This document shows, piece by piece, positions 36,493-45,938 of a DNA stretch of 64,000 nucleotides. The stretch comes from CAWDPQ01 sp963804245. GTDB lineage: Bacteria > Acidobacteriota > Vicinamibacteria > Vicinamibacterales > 2-12-FULL-66-21. The stretch lies in contig CAWDPQ010000009.1 in assembly GCA_963804245.1 (NCBI GenBank), forward strand, positions 434,001 through 498,000, read 5' to 3'. The number at the start of each line of letters is the position of its first letter. Positions within the stretch are counted from its first letter, which is position 1. The notes beneath the pieces are model-generated. The model did not search any database. It was not told the DNA's origin and saw nothing but the letters and a program-made list of their open reading frames with translations. A program made the position numbers and the translations under genes.

Positions 36493-37691
36493 CAGGCCGC
36501 CGCGGCGTGCTCCGATAACACTGTTCGGTAGAGCTGCTCGAGGCGTTCGCAGATCGTGGTCGCGCCAAATCGGGCGCGCACGCGCCCGCCGGCAGCGGCT
36601 GCCTGCTGTCGCCAGTGCTCTGGTGCGGCTAGCAGACCCGTGATAGCAGCCGCGAGCCGTTCGCAGTCACCGTACGGCGTGGACACACCGCCGCCGACCT
36701 CGGCGACGAGCTCGCCGCAGCCGTTGTCATCGCAAACTACCACCGGCGTGCCGCAGACCAGTGCTTCGGCTGCCACCAGCCCGAACACTTCATCGCGCGA
36801 CGGGTAGACGAGGACGTCCGCCGCGGCCAGCGCATCGAGTCGCTCGCCGCCGGTCAACAAGCCGATGCGCCGGACACGTGCGTCGATTTCCAGCGCGCGG
36901 ATCAGCCCGTCGATGCTGCGACCCGTTCCCATGTCGTTGCCTGCGATGATCAAGGTCGCCTTGTGTGCCTGCAGCCGCGCAAACGCTTTGAGCAAAACGT
37001 CGACACCTTTTCGTGGCGTCAATTTCCCGAGAAACAGCACGAGCGGTCCGGCACCGAGCTGGTGCGCATGACGAAACCCTTCAGGATCCCGGGAGGTCGC
37101 AAACTCGAGCTCGTCAATCGGGTTGGGAAGCACCGCGATGCGACCGTCGGGCACTCCCAGGCCGAGCAACTGTCTCCGCTCCGCGGCACTTACGGCAACG
37201 ACGCGTGAGGAAGCGCCGAGCGTCTGGTGTCCGGCAGCCCAGTCGAAGAACCGTTTCGCGACGATTCGGCGCTCGATTGCCGGCGCCGTGCCATTCGGTG
37301 AGACGACATACGGTACGCCCGCGCCGCGCAGCGCACGCGCCGCGATCTCGCCCGGAAGATTTCTGCACGCGTGCAAGTGCGCGATGTCGAACTCGCCGGC
37401 GGTGTGACGGAGGTGGCTGTTCAGGCCAATCGGCGTGAAGAACTGCCAGTGGTAAGCGAGCCGGTTGGAGATGTTGCGAAATACCCGGATCTGCAGACCT
37501 GAGCGGCCGGTGGTGGCGTGACCCCCGCGAACACGCGCCCGCGCGTCGCACACATCGGTGGTGTAGACGCTGACGGCATGACCGCGCCGCACCAGGCCGC
37601 GGGTCATCGCCGTCGCGAGGCGTGGGATTCCGCCGTAAGCCCACGCTTGCTCGTAATACGGCACGACGTGCAGGATTCGTAGCGACGACAT
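36492..37691 (-). CDS. GT4 glycosyltransferase
   Basis: 399 aa from the ATG at 37691 (MSSLRILHVVPYYEQAWAYG), preferred over an upstream in-frame start inside the divergent Wzm gene. GT-B motifs: GGIPRLATAMTRGLVRRGHA, FDIAHLHACRNLPGEIAARA, VVSPNGTAPAIERR, PLVLFLGKLTPRKGVDVLLK, ADVLVYPSRDEVFGLVAAEA and GTPVVVCDDNGCGELV. The EVFGLVAAEAL stretch is the donor-binding EX7E motif. Only 36 bp separate it from the divergent exporter operon, where a TATAGT-like box is seen near 37708. The two operons are probably co-controlled. Confidence 0.88.
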   Translation of the reverse strand: MSSLRILHVVPYYEQAWAYGGIPRLATAMTRGLVRRGHAVSVYTTDVCDARARVRGGHATTGRSGLQIRVFRNISNRLAYHWQFFTPIGLNSHLRHTAGEFDIAHLHACRNLPGEIAARALRGAGVPYVVSPNGTAPAIERRIVAKRFFDWAAGHQTLGASSRVVAVSAAERRQLLGLGVPDGRIAVLPNPIDELEFATSRDPEGFRHAHQLGAGPLVLFLGKLTPRKGVDVLLKAFARLQAHKATLIIAGNDMGTGRSIDGLIRALEIDARVRRIGLLTGGERLDALAAADVLVYPSRDEVFGLVAAEALVCGTPVVVCDDNGCGELVAEVGGGVSTPYGDCERLAAAITGLLAAPEHWRQQAAAAGGRVRARFGATTICERLEQLYRTVLSEHAAAA

Positions 37692-37727
37692 GTGGCCGGG
37701 GTGCCGTATAGTATCAGGGTTTCCACC

Positions 37728-38519
37728 ATGATCGCGGTCGCGACCGATCACCTCAGGCAGCGCCACACACACGTCCCCGGGTTCGCATGGACTCTCGTCC
37801 GGACTGATTTCAAGACGCGCTATCACGGCAGCTTCGGCGGATTTCTCTGGGCTCTGCTCAAGCCGCTCTCGATGTTCGTCGTGCTGCTGGCCGTGTTCTC
37901 GTACGTGTTCGCGGGCGAGCCGCAATACCGGCTCGACCTCATCATCGGATTGTTTCTGTACGAGTTCTTCCAGGACGCGACGAAGACGGGGCTGTTGTCG
38001 CTGCGTGCCAAGAGCTACCTGCTCACGAAAGCGCGTTTTCCGTCATGGGTGATCGTGCTGACGTCGGCTTCGAATGCGGTGATTACGCTCGTCGTATTCT
38101 CGACGGTGCTCGTGGCGTTTCTGACGACATCGGGCCGGGCGCCGGCGCCGGCCATGGTGGTCTTGTATGTCCTCTACCTCCTGCATTTCGTCGCGATCGT
38201 CGCGGGCTTTTCCCTCGGTGCCAGCGTCCTCTTCATGCGCTACCGCGATTTGCACCAAATCTGGGAAGTGGTCAGTCACGCCGGCTTCTTCATTGCGCCG
38301 ATCATCTACCCGATAGGCATCCTGCCGGAGCGGGTCCATCCGTATCTCTATCTGTGGCCGCCGACGCCCGTGATCCTGTTCGCGCGCAGCGTTCTCGTCG
38401 ATTCGCACGTGCCATCCGCGCTCGCGCACGCGCTCCTCACGCTCGAGGCAGCGCTAATCCTTGCCGCCGGCGCGTTGATCTATCGCACCTTCGGCTCCCG
38501 CGTCGCGGAGTACGTGTGA
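37728..38519 (+). CDS. ABC-2 polysaccharide exporter permease (Wzm-like)
   Basis: 263 aa. Starts MIAVATDHLRQRHTHVPGFA; then RTDFKTRYHGSFGGFLWALLKP, the conserved amphipathic entry of Wzm/KpsM/TagG permeases. Six membrane helices follow, with FIAPIIYPIGILPERVHPYL as the periplasmic signature. It forms the channel that moves a finished lipid-linked glycan across the inner membrane, with the ATPase whose ATG overlaps its stop (TGATG at 38519). Confidence 0.88.
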   Translation: MIAVATDHLRQRHTHVPGFAWTLVRTDFKTRYHGSFGGFLWALLKPLSMFVVLLAVFSYVFAGEPQYRLDLIIGLFLYEFFQDATKTGLLSLRAKSYLLTKARFPSWVIVLTSASNAVITLVVFSTVLVAFLTTSGRAPAPAMVVLYVLYLLHFVAIVAGFSLGASVLFMRYRDLHQIWEVVSHAGFFIAPIIYPIGILPERVHPYLYLWPPTPVILFARSVLVDSHVPSALAHALLTLEAALILAAGALIYRTFGSRVAEYV

Positions 38520-39292
38520 TGGCGGCGGTCGTAACCTGCTTCGACGTTTCGAAGAGCTTTCAGATTCCTCTCGTGCGCCGCGACACGGTCAGGGAGCACG
38601 CGATCGACTTGTTCCGGCGACGGCCGAAGGAAACGTTGCGCGTTCTCGACGGCGTCTCGTTCGAGCTGCGGCGCGGCGAAAGCCTTGGCCTGATGGGCCG
38701 CAACGGCAGCGGGAAGAGCACTCTCCTCAAGATCCTGTCCGGTATCTACGGCGCCGACGCCGGTGAGGTGAGCGTTCGAGCAGCGGTCACGCCAATCCTC
38801 GAGCTCGGCGTGGGATGGAACCCCGATCTCGATGCAATCGACAATATCGAGCTGCTCGGGACGGTGATGGGGCTTTCGCTGCGGGAGCTGCGTCGCGCCA
38901 CGCCCGGCATCCTCGCGTTCGCCGACCTCGAGCGGTTCGCCCGGCTCGAACTGCGGCACTACTCCAGCGGGATGGCGGCTCGCCTGGCTTACGCGGTGGC
39001 ATTCCGCGCCGTCCTGGACGTGCTCATCCTCGACGAGATCTTTGCCGTCGGCGACGCGGGGTTCAAGGAACGCTGTCAGGAACGTTACCGCGAGCTGCAC
39101 CGCTCCGGCCGATCGATGTTGCTCGTCAGTCACGAGCCGAGGACGATCGCGGCGTTCTGCACGCGAGCGTTGCTTCTCGAGGGCGGAAGGATTATCAAAG
39201 ATGGCCCGGCGGCGGACGTCGCCGAGGCGTACATGGAAATGCTGGCGCAGACCGTTCCCCCAGACGCACAGCCCCACGCAACGGCCGTGTGA
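38519..39292 (+). CDS. polysaccharide exporter ATPase (Wzt/TagH-like)
   Basis: 257 aa. Walker A GRNGSGKSTLL (about 61-71), VTPILELGVGWNPDLDAIDN (family motif after Walker A), signature HYSSGMAARLAYAVAF, Walker B VLILDEIFAVGDAGF and H-loop MLLVSHEPRTI. The protein ends soon after the ATPase core, so it lacks the C-terminal carbohydrate-binding domain of full-length Wzt. Export is therefore probably not coupled to recognition of a capped O-chain. TGATG overlap on both sides. Confidence 0.9.
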   Translation: MAAVVTCFDVSKSFQIPLVRRDTVREHAIDLFRRRPKETLRVLDGVSFELRRGESLGLMGRNGSGKSTLLKILSGIYGADAGEVSVRAAVTPILELGVGWNPDLDAIDNIELLGTVMGLSLRELRRATPGILAFADLERFARLELRHYSSGMAARLAYAVAFRAVLDVLILDEIFAVGDAGFKERCQERYRELHRSGRSMLLVSHEPRTIAAFCTRALLLEGGRIIKDGPAADVAEAYMEMLAQTVPPDAQPHATAV

Positions 39293-40287
39293 TGCCGCGC
39301 ATTTCTGTCCTCATCCCCTGCTTCAACCACGGCAATTTCGTCGACGAAGCGATCGGCAGCGTCGCCGCGCAAACGTACTCGGATTGGGAAATCATCGTGG
39401 TCGACGACGGCTCGACCGATCCGTCGACGGTGAAGCGCCTTCAGGCGCTGCAGACACCGAGGACGACGGTGCTACGCACCGAGAACAGGGGCTTGCCGGC
39501 GGCGCGCAATCTGGCTGCCCGTCATGCCGCGGGAACGCTCTTCTGCTCGCTCGATGCGGACGATCGGCTATCGGCTACCTGGTTCGAAAAAAGTGTCTCG
39601 GTCCTTGATACTCAGCCCGACGTTGCGTTCGTCTCTCACTGGCTGCAGGCTTTCGGCGATGAGAATTGGACGTGGACGCCGACGTCCTGCGACTTGCCCG
39701 CGCTTCTCGCGCGCAACACCGTCAATGGCGCTGCGCTGCTGCGGCGGGATGCGTTCGCGGCGGTGGGCGGGTACGACGAGTCGATGCGCGATGGGTGTGA
39801 GGATTGGGATTTGTGGCTGCGTCTCGTCGAAGGAGGCCGTCGTGGCGTCATCATCCCCGAGATCCTCTTCGACTACCGCAGGTCATCGTCGTCGATGAGC
39901 CGCACGATGATAGCAGAGGGCGCGTATCGGCGGCCGTTGCAACACCTCGTTGAGAAACACGAGCCGTTTTATCGTTCCCATCTCATCGACGTGATGATTG
40001 CCAACGCCGCTGAGTCGTTTCATCTTCAGCGTGAGCTATCGGAGATGCAGCGGGCCCATGCCGTGGAGCTCGGGCCGGCGCTGCAGAGAGCGCGCGAAGA
40101 GTCAGCCGCGCTCGCGTCGAAAGTCGAACGCGTTCGGCCGCTACAGGAACGCGAAGATGAGCGCCTCCGCCTCTCATCCGAAGCCGCGGAGCTCCGCCGG
40201 GAAGTCGCTGCGCTGCGGTCGTCGTGGAGCTGGCGCCTGACAGCGCCACTCCGGCGCATTTATGCGCTGCTGGCGGGAGTCGATTGA
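39292..40287 (+). CDS. GT2 glycosyltransferase with C-terminal coiled coil
   Basis: 331 aa. N-terminal GT-A domain: RISVLIPCFNHGNFVDEAIG, IIVVDDGSTDPSTVKRL, NRGLPAARNLAARHAAGTLF, CSLDADDRLSATWFEKSV and GCEDWDLWLRLVEGG. Residues about 245-315 form a charged coiled coil (QRELSEMQRAHAVELGPALQ and more), then a short SWSWRLTAPLRRIYALL motif, a common C-terminus in polysaccharide glycosyltransferases. It follows Wzt with overlapping TGATG. It may build or extend the exported glycan. Confidence 0.84.
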   Translation: MPRISVLIPCFNHGNFVDEAIGSVAAQTYSDWEIIVVDDGSTDPSTVKRLQALQTPRTTVLRTENRGLPAARNLAARHAAGTLFCSLDADDRLSATWFEKSVSVLDTQPDVAFVSHWLQAFGDENWTWTPTSCDLPALLARNTVNGAALLRRDAFAAVGGYDESMRDGCEDWDLWLRLVEGGRRGVIIPEILFDYRRSSSSMSRTMIAEGAYRRPLQHLVEKHEPFYRSHLIDVMIANAAESFHLQRELSEMQRAHAVELGPALQRAREESAALASKVERVRPLQEREDERLRLSSEAAELRREVAALRSSWSWRLTAPLRRIYALLAGVD

Positions 40288-40292
40288 CGGGC

Positions 40293-42693
40293 ATGACGTC
40301 GGTCGTCATTCCGGTGGGTCGAAGCGGAACCCTGCCGCTCATCCGAAGCGTCGACAGCGCAGCCCGCCAGACACGCCCGACAACGATCTCGCTCGCTGTC
40401 TCGGCACCGCCGCCTCCGGGTGTGCTCGAATCCGTGGTGAGCCGGGTCGGCGCTGAGGTCGTCGAGTCGAAATCGGATACCGCGGCCATAAATGCTGCAG
40501 TTCAACGCGCTACCTCCGATTTCGTCGTCTTGCTCCGGGTTCCCTGGCGGCTCGAGTCGGGCATGGTCGAGCGTTCAGCGCAGGTGCTGCGGGATCACTC
40601 GGAAGTGGCAGTCGTTGTCCCGGCCCTTCGTCTGCAGTCGCTGGACGGCTCCACGTTGCGGCCCGTTACCTGCCCGCTGACCTTGACCGGACTCCTGGCG
40701 GCGCCGATGCAGACTCCGCCCATTTTCATGGTTCGACGGCGGGCCTGGGACATCGTTGGCGGGATGGACGAGTCCTTCGGAGCGCTTGCCGCCAGCGAAT
40801 GGTGGTTGCGGCTGTTGGCCGTGCCCGTCGAGATCGCACGCATCGACGAACCACTCGGCTCCCTGACGGCGGGACCTCGCGACTGGTGGCCATCCCTGAT
40901 CGAGGAACCGCTCGATCTCGGACGGTTTCGTGCAATGCTCGAGCGGCACCGCGAGCTCCTCGAGCGCAACGTCCACGATCTCGTCGTCGAACAGGAAGTC
41001 GCCTTCGCGCAGCTTACGAGCATGCACCGCGAAGCGCTGCGCCAGCGGGATCATCGTCTGGCGGAGCTCGATCGGCTTCGTGCGGAGGCGGCCCATCATC
41101 GTGCCTATCTCGATCATCATGGGCGTGGAGCGCTGGACTGGGGTGATCTCAAACGCGCGGATCCGATCAGCCGCAACTGGGGTTACGACCGGGGCACGCC
41201 CATCGACCGCTACTACATCGAGGATTTCCTCGCCGCGTGCTCATCGGACGTCAGGGGCACCGTCCTCGAGGTTCAGGAAAGCGATTTCACTCAACGTTTC
41301 GGTGGCTCGCGCGTGGTCCGCAGTGAAGTCGTCGATGTCGACGACGGCAACCCGCGGGCCACGATCGTGGCCGATTTGCGAGCTGCCGCCGGTGTTGAGG
41401 GTGGGCAATTCGACTGCATCATCCTCACGCAGACTCTTCACGTCATCGACGACATGCGCGCCGCGCTGGGCGAGTGCTATCGATTGCTGAGGCCTGGTGG
41501 TGTGCTCCTCGCCACGCTGCCATCCGCCAGCCGCGTGTGCCTGGAGTACGGCGCCGATGGGGATCTCTGGCGGCTGACAACCGCCGGTGCCCGCGCACTC
41601 TTCGAGCCCGTCTTCGGATCGCCCAACGTTGCAACCACAACCTACGGCAGTGTCCTCACCAACGTGGCGTTTCACCACGGCCTGGCCTGTGAAGAGCTGA
41701 CCGACGGCGACTTTGCCGCCAACGATCCATATCATCCGCTGCTCGTTGGGGTCCGCGCCCGTAAGGGTCGAGGTGTCGCGCACGGATCCGACGTCAGTCC
41801 CGGTCAGAGTGTTGTGCTTCTGTACCATCGCGTCGCCGACGCTGATGATGTTCACGATCTGGCTGTTCCAATCGCGACCTTCGCGGATCAACTCGACTGG
41901 CTTGCTGGCCATTGTCGTGTGCTGCCGCTCGAGCAGCTGCTGAACGAAGCGCGCGACCGCCTTCCCGAGCGCGCCGTCGCGATTTCGTTCGATGATGGCT
42001 ACCTCGATACCCTGCAATGTGCCGCGCCGATTCTGGAGCGGGCTGGTATGGCGGCCACGGTATTTGCAACGACCCGTTGGCTGGAAGGGCCCGGCGAATA
42101 CTGGTGGGACGTTCTCGAGCGCGCCCTTCTGGAGGCCGCGACACCATCTCGATTGATGCTCGACATGGCAGGGCGTGCCCATGTCGTTTTCGCTCGAGAC
42201 ACTCGCCGAACGGCGGGCCGCGCACGACACCTTGCATCGGTATCTCGTCCACGCCACGCTCGAAGCACGAGATCGTCTGATCTCGGAAATCACGTCCTGG
42301 GCCGGTCTCGCAGCTGACCTTCAGCGCCGACCAGTGGTCGCCGACGAGCTGCAGTGGCTCGCCCGCATTCCCGGCATCACAATCGGCGCACATAGCGTCA
42401 ACCACCTGGCCCTTCCCGATCAAAGCGCACCGATCCAACAGCGCGAGCTGGTGGACTGTGCCCGCGATCTCGAACGCGTCCTGGGGCATCCCGTCCACAC
42501 GTTCGCGTTTCCCTATGGCGCGGTCGACCGTCGCAGTGCGGAAGTCAGCCGGCAGCATTACCGATGGTCGGCGACCTGCGAGCCGAGGAGCGTGGCATCC
42601 TGCTTCGATGCCGCCCGCGTGCCACGCGTGGAAGTGAAGCGTTGGGATAGAGACGCCTTCGCGGATCGCATCGAGCGGATGTTCTCGCGTTAG
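40293..42693 (+). pseudogene. GT2-methyltransferase-NodB deacetylase fusion with one frameshift
   Basis: From ATG 40293 (TTG 40284 is an alternative, overlapping the upstream stop). Domain 1 (1 to about 230) is a GT2-like fold (TSVVIPVGRSGTLPLIRSVD; GGMDESFGALAASEWWLRLL). Then come a coiled coil and a class I methyltransferase (about 300-490; CIILTQTLHVIDDMRAALGE, CYRLLRPGGVLLATLPS). The third domain is a NodB polysaccharide deacetylase (QSVVLLYHRVAD; RAVAISFDDGYLDTL; FAFPYGAVDRRS). The first frame ends at 42317, but the deacetylase resumes in the next frame after the CCC at 42178-42180 (AGRA then MSFSLETLAERRAAHDTLHR). Dropping one C restores about 799 aa. The product would edit a surface glycan. 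Confidence 0.8.
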
Positions 42694-42711
42694 CCATTCC
42701 TGCCGAGCCCC

Positions 42712-42797
42712 GAGCGCATCTTTCAATGCTCGCGGGGCCCCTCGCTCGCTCTCGCTCGGCGGCTCCGCGCCTCGTCGGGCCGCAGGCGCTTGCCCCC
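42712..42797 (-). repeat. inverted copy of the dispersed intergenic repeat
   Basis: Read on the minus strand: GGGGGCAAGCGCCTGCGGCC, GAGGCGCGGAGCCGCCGAGC, GAGAGCGAGCGAGGGGCCCC, GCGAGCATTGAAAG. These blocks are the same, in the same order, as at 8929-9008 before pilS. It is the opposite orientation to the pil copies. No open reading frame. Confidence 0.65.
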
Positions 42798-42924
42798 GAA
42801 CCCCCGAGCCCGATGCAGCTTCCGCCACGCGCTGGCGTGTGAGCCCGCGCAATTTCCTCAACGCGAGATGCGGGTGCGGGCGCGCGCGTGTGATTTTGCT
42901 TAGGGATTGCAGCCGCCCTCGATC

Positions 42925-42940
42925 AGGACTGCGGCTTGCA
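42925..42940 (+). promoter_or_regulatory. sigma-54-like -24/-12 element of the second pseudopilin cassette
   Basis: AGGACTGCGGCTTGCA has GG (42926-42927) and GC (42938-42939) exactly 10 nt apart and a perfect TTGCA -12 box. The -24 box is weak (AGGACT instead of TGGCAC). The predicted start point is about 2 nt before the ATG at 42953, nearly the same geometry as the promoter at 20625. Confidence 0.45.
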
Positions 42941-42952
42941 GCTCCACGCTTC

Positions 42953-43519
42953 ATGCGAGCGTGGACACTTGTCGAGACAAACCGGGGCCTGACGCTTGTC
43001 GAAGTATTAATCGCCACGACGTTGTTCACCGTGGCCACGCTCGCCGCTGCCCACCTCCTGGTGTGGGCGTCGAGAGCCTTGTGGTCCGCCGGTGCTCAAA
43101 CTCTGGCGCTGGCGGCGGCGCAAGCGAAACTCGAGCAGCTGCAATCGCTGGCCTGGCGTTTCGATGGCACTGGCAACCGGGTTTCAGACCTCGATACCGA
43201 TCTGTCCAGGCAACCAATCACCGGAGGCGGACCGGGCCTTTCGCCATCCCCGGCGAACGCGTTGTTCGAAAGCCTCGCCGGGTACGCGGACTACCTGGAT
43301 GGAGAGGGACAGTGGGTCGGCCAGGGTACACAAGCGCCGGCGGGAGCCGTTTACGTGCGCCGTTGGGCGGTGCGGCCACTGGCTGGAGCTGCGGAAGACA
43401 CTCTCGTGCTTCAGGTGCTGGTCGCTCCGCTGGCGAACAGCGCGAATATCCGGCAGCAAACGTCCGGGAGAGCGGCGGGTGAAGCGTTGCTCACCACGGC
43501 GCGGACGCGGGTGCGTTGA
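42953..43519 (+). CDS. PilV-like minor pseudopilin, second cassette
   Basis: 188 aa from ATG 42953; the in-frame ORF upstream has no family content. Leader MRAWTLVETNRG then LTLVEVLIATTLFTVATLAA with Glu5; residue +1 is Leu. KLEQLQSLAWRFDGTGNRVS and AVYVRRWAVRPLAGAAEDTL match the PilV-like protein at 21172. Codon use is normal. It starts a compact three-gene cassette (PilV-PilW-PilX-like) without a FimT or PilY1 member. Confidence 0.82.
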   Translation: MRAWTLVETNRGLTLVEVLIATTLFTVATLAAAHLLVWASRALWSAGAQTLALAAAQAKLEQLQSLAWRFDGTGNRVSDLDTDLSRQPITGGGPGLSPSPANALFESLAGYADYLDGEGQWVGQGTQAPAGAVYVRRWAVRPLAGAAEDTLVLQVLVAPLANSANIRQQTSGRAAGEALLTTARTRVR

Positions 43520-43522
43520 CCA

Positions 43523-44582
43523 ATGACCGCCCACCTGATCGACGAGGAGGGGTACACGTTGATTGAGTTGATCGTGGCTGCGGCCCTGCTGATCATGCTG
43601 AGTGCGCTGACCTGTTCGATTCTCATGGATGCCCGGACGGCAATCGACGTGAGCAGCGAGAGGGCAGATCTCCACCAGCGCGCGCGCGTTGGGACGGAAG
43701 CGATCGCGTCGGCGATCCGCGACGCGGGTGCCGGGTCTACTCGCGGAATCAACGCCGGTCCGCTGGTGCGATGGCTGCCGCCCGTGTGGCCCGGCCGCAG
43801 CAACCGGACCGACTCCACGCGGGCCGTCACAACCATCCACGTACTGCCGGACGTTCCGCCGGCAACGCTTCGCTTCGATGTGCCAGCCGATGCGACGACC
43901 CTCGACTTCGATCACGGTGGAGGCTGTTCGCTGCCTTGCGGATTCTTCGACCGGATGACCATCGTGTTGCTGGATGGTCTCGGAAATTTCGATGTGTTCG
44001 TGGTGCTGCAGACCGACGGTGCGTCAGCCATTGTTCGTCGGCTTGCGGGCGGAACGCGAGCCTCGTACGCAAGCGGAATCGCTGTCCTCCCGGCCGAGCT
44101 GCGGACCGTGTATTGGAACGCCGACACGCGCGAGCTTCGCACGGATGGCGGCGATCGAATCCGACTTCCCAGTCGTCAACGAGGTGGTTGATCTGTCGTT
44201 CGAGTATTTCGGCGATCCCTTGCCGCCCGCTGAGCCACGTCCCCCTGCCGGTGTCGAAAACTGTCTGTACGACACAGCTGGCTTGGCCTGGCCCGGTCTT
44301 CAACTGTTCGAGCGAGTTGGTGGAACGATGGCCTTGCTCAGTCCGGCCGTCTTCGAAGATGGACCGTGGTGCGGGTCCGGGACCGAGCCATTCGATGCGG
44401 ACCTGCTGCGAATTCGGTCCGTCCGCGCGACCGCTCGTCTGCAGACCGGTAATGCACTGTATCGAGGGGCGGATGCTCGATGGTTCCGACACCCGGGACT
44501 GGCGGCGGACGGCGCGCGCACAATCAGAGACTTTGTCGTCGAGACGACGATCACGCCGCGCAATCTCGGAGGATGGCGATGA
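43523..44582 (+). pseudogene. PilW-like minor pseudopilin with one frameshift, second cassette
   Basis: The first frame opens MTAHLIDEEGYTLIELIVAA (Glu5 kept) and runs with DLHQRARVGTEAIASAIRDA to TRELRTDGGD near 44150. The homologous sequence resumes one base over as SDFPVVNEVVDLSFEYFGDP, with ENCLYD and MALLSPAVFEDG, matching the intact PilW-like protein at 21753. One extra base between about 44148 and 44165 accounts for it. Literal translation stops at 44191. Restored length about 352 aa. Its end overlaps the next ATG (ATGA). Confidence 0.8.
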
Positions 44583-45325
44583 CTTTGCGCATCGATCACA
44601 CCGAGCGTGGCATTGCGCTCCTGCACGTCGTCTTGCTCCTCGCGATGGTGACGGCGGCCGCTGGAGGTGCGGCCACAGTGACGCGAATCGAGATTCATAT
44701 CTCGCAGTTTCAGCGCGGTGAGCGCGACGCGGCGTACGCGGCTCAAGCCATGCTTGCGGCCGCGCTCCAAGAGCTGGATAGAACGGCGAACTGGGATTCG
44801 GTACTCGCCGGCGGCACACATGCGGGATTTGCCGATGGACCGAACACCGTCGCCCGCCAGATTCCCGGCGGCGGGACGGTAACGGTCTGCTGTGGTGCAG
44901 GCTCGATGACGGCCCGGGCGCGAGCGGCGAGCGGCGTGGCGTGGGAGCCCTACGCCTGGCAGTCGGTGAGCGGGTTGCTTGACGTGCCCGAGGCGCCCCG
45001 GCAATACGTCGTCGCCTGGGTCTCAGACGATCCAGACGATGCGGATGGGAACAGCGCCGCGGATTCGAACGGCAGGCTTCTCGTTCGCGGCGAGGCAGCG
45101 TCGCCGCTGGGGCTGCGCAAGACCTTCGAGTTGCTCGTCGAGCGGGCTCCTTTGGATCCCATTGACGGGCACTCGGCCCCAGGGCCTGCGGATCCTCTCC
45201 TGGCAGGCGGGGAGATGAGTTCGGCGACTACCCGCGGGCTGGTGGGGGGCGCGACTCCGGCCGATACAATCCCTGGTCTCCCTCAGGGACTCGCGCCTGA
45301 GCCAGCGGTGGGTCAGGTTTGCTAG
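44579..45325 (+). CDS. PilX-like minor pilus assembly protein, second cassette
   Basis: 248 aa from ATG 44579, with GGAGG (44568-44572) 6 nt upstream and an ATGA overlap. TERGIALLHVVLLLAMVTAA is the PilX-type hydrophobic N-terminus; AAYAAQAMLAAALQELDRTA and WEPYAWQSVSGLLDVPEAPR, then VVAWVSDDPDDADGNSAADS, parallel the first-cassette protein at 22894 (same length, same order of motifs). A Gly/Pro-rich tail follows. No PilY1-like gene follows it. Confidence 0.8.
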   Translation: MTLRIDHTERGIALLHVVLLLAMVTAAAGGAATVTRIEIHISQFQRGERDAAYAAQAMLAAALQELDRTANWDSVLAGGTHAGFADGPNTVARQIPGGGTVTVCCGAGSMTARARAASGVAWEPYAWQSVSGLLDVPEAPRQYVVAWVSDDPDDADGNSAADSNGRLLVRGEAASPLGLRKTFELLVERAPLDPIDGHSAPGPADPLLAGGEMSSATTRGLVGGATPADTIPGLPQGLAPEPAVGQVC

Positions 45326-45346
45326 AATGTCTGTAACTACTAGCTA

Positions 45347-45918
45347 ATGCAGAACATCTGCTTGTCAGTCTGCCGGTGCATGCTCGTGACGCTGTTCGCC
45401 TTGGGCGCGCCGATGAGTGGGTACGTGGCCTGCGCAAGCCCAGACACCGACGCTCGGTGAGCTCGCAAAAAAAGAGCAGGAGCGCCGGAAAGGACAGAAG
45501 ACGCCGGCCAAGGTCTATACGAAGAAGGACCTGCCGCCGAGTCCGCCTGCGGCGCCGCCGTCTGGAGGCAGCTCTGCCGACCGCTGCCCCGGCCGACGAG
45601 ACCAAGCCAGCCGAGAAAAAGCCGGCTGAGGACGAGAAAGACGAGACCTGGTGGAAGAACCGTATCAACCAGGCTCGTGAGGAACAGCGTCGGAACGAGA
45701 TGTTTGCCGAAGCACTGCAGACGCGCATCAATTCGTTGAGTACAGACTTCGTCAACCGCGACGATCCCTTCCAGCGGGCCAAAATCGGCGAGGATCGCGA
45801 CAAGGCGATCGCCGAGCTGGCGCGGGTCAAGGGAGACATCGATCGCGCGAAGAAACAAATCGAAGACATTGAGGAAGAGGCGCGCAAGGCGGGCGTGCCT
45901 CCCGGCTGGCTCCGCTGA
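45347..45918 (+). pseudogene. small exported charged/coiled-coil protein with two frameshifts
   Basis: A signal-like start (MLVTLFALGAPMSG) in the first frame is continued in the second frame by TWPAQAQTPTLGELAKKEQE and RRKGQKTPAKVYTKKDLPPS, and in the third frame by PADETKPAEKKPAEDEKDET and WWKNRINQAREEQRRNEMFA, ending ARKAGVPPGWLR at 45918. The switches lie near 45414-45420 and 45565-45580. The restored product of about 190 aa has a Pro-rich middle and a C-terminal coiled coil. I do not recognise a function. Confidence 0.6.
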
Positions 45919-45938
45919 AATCTTCCCGTTCACAGGGC

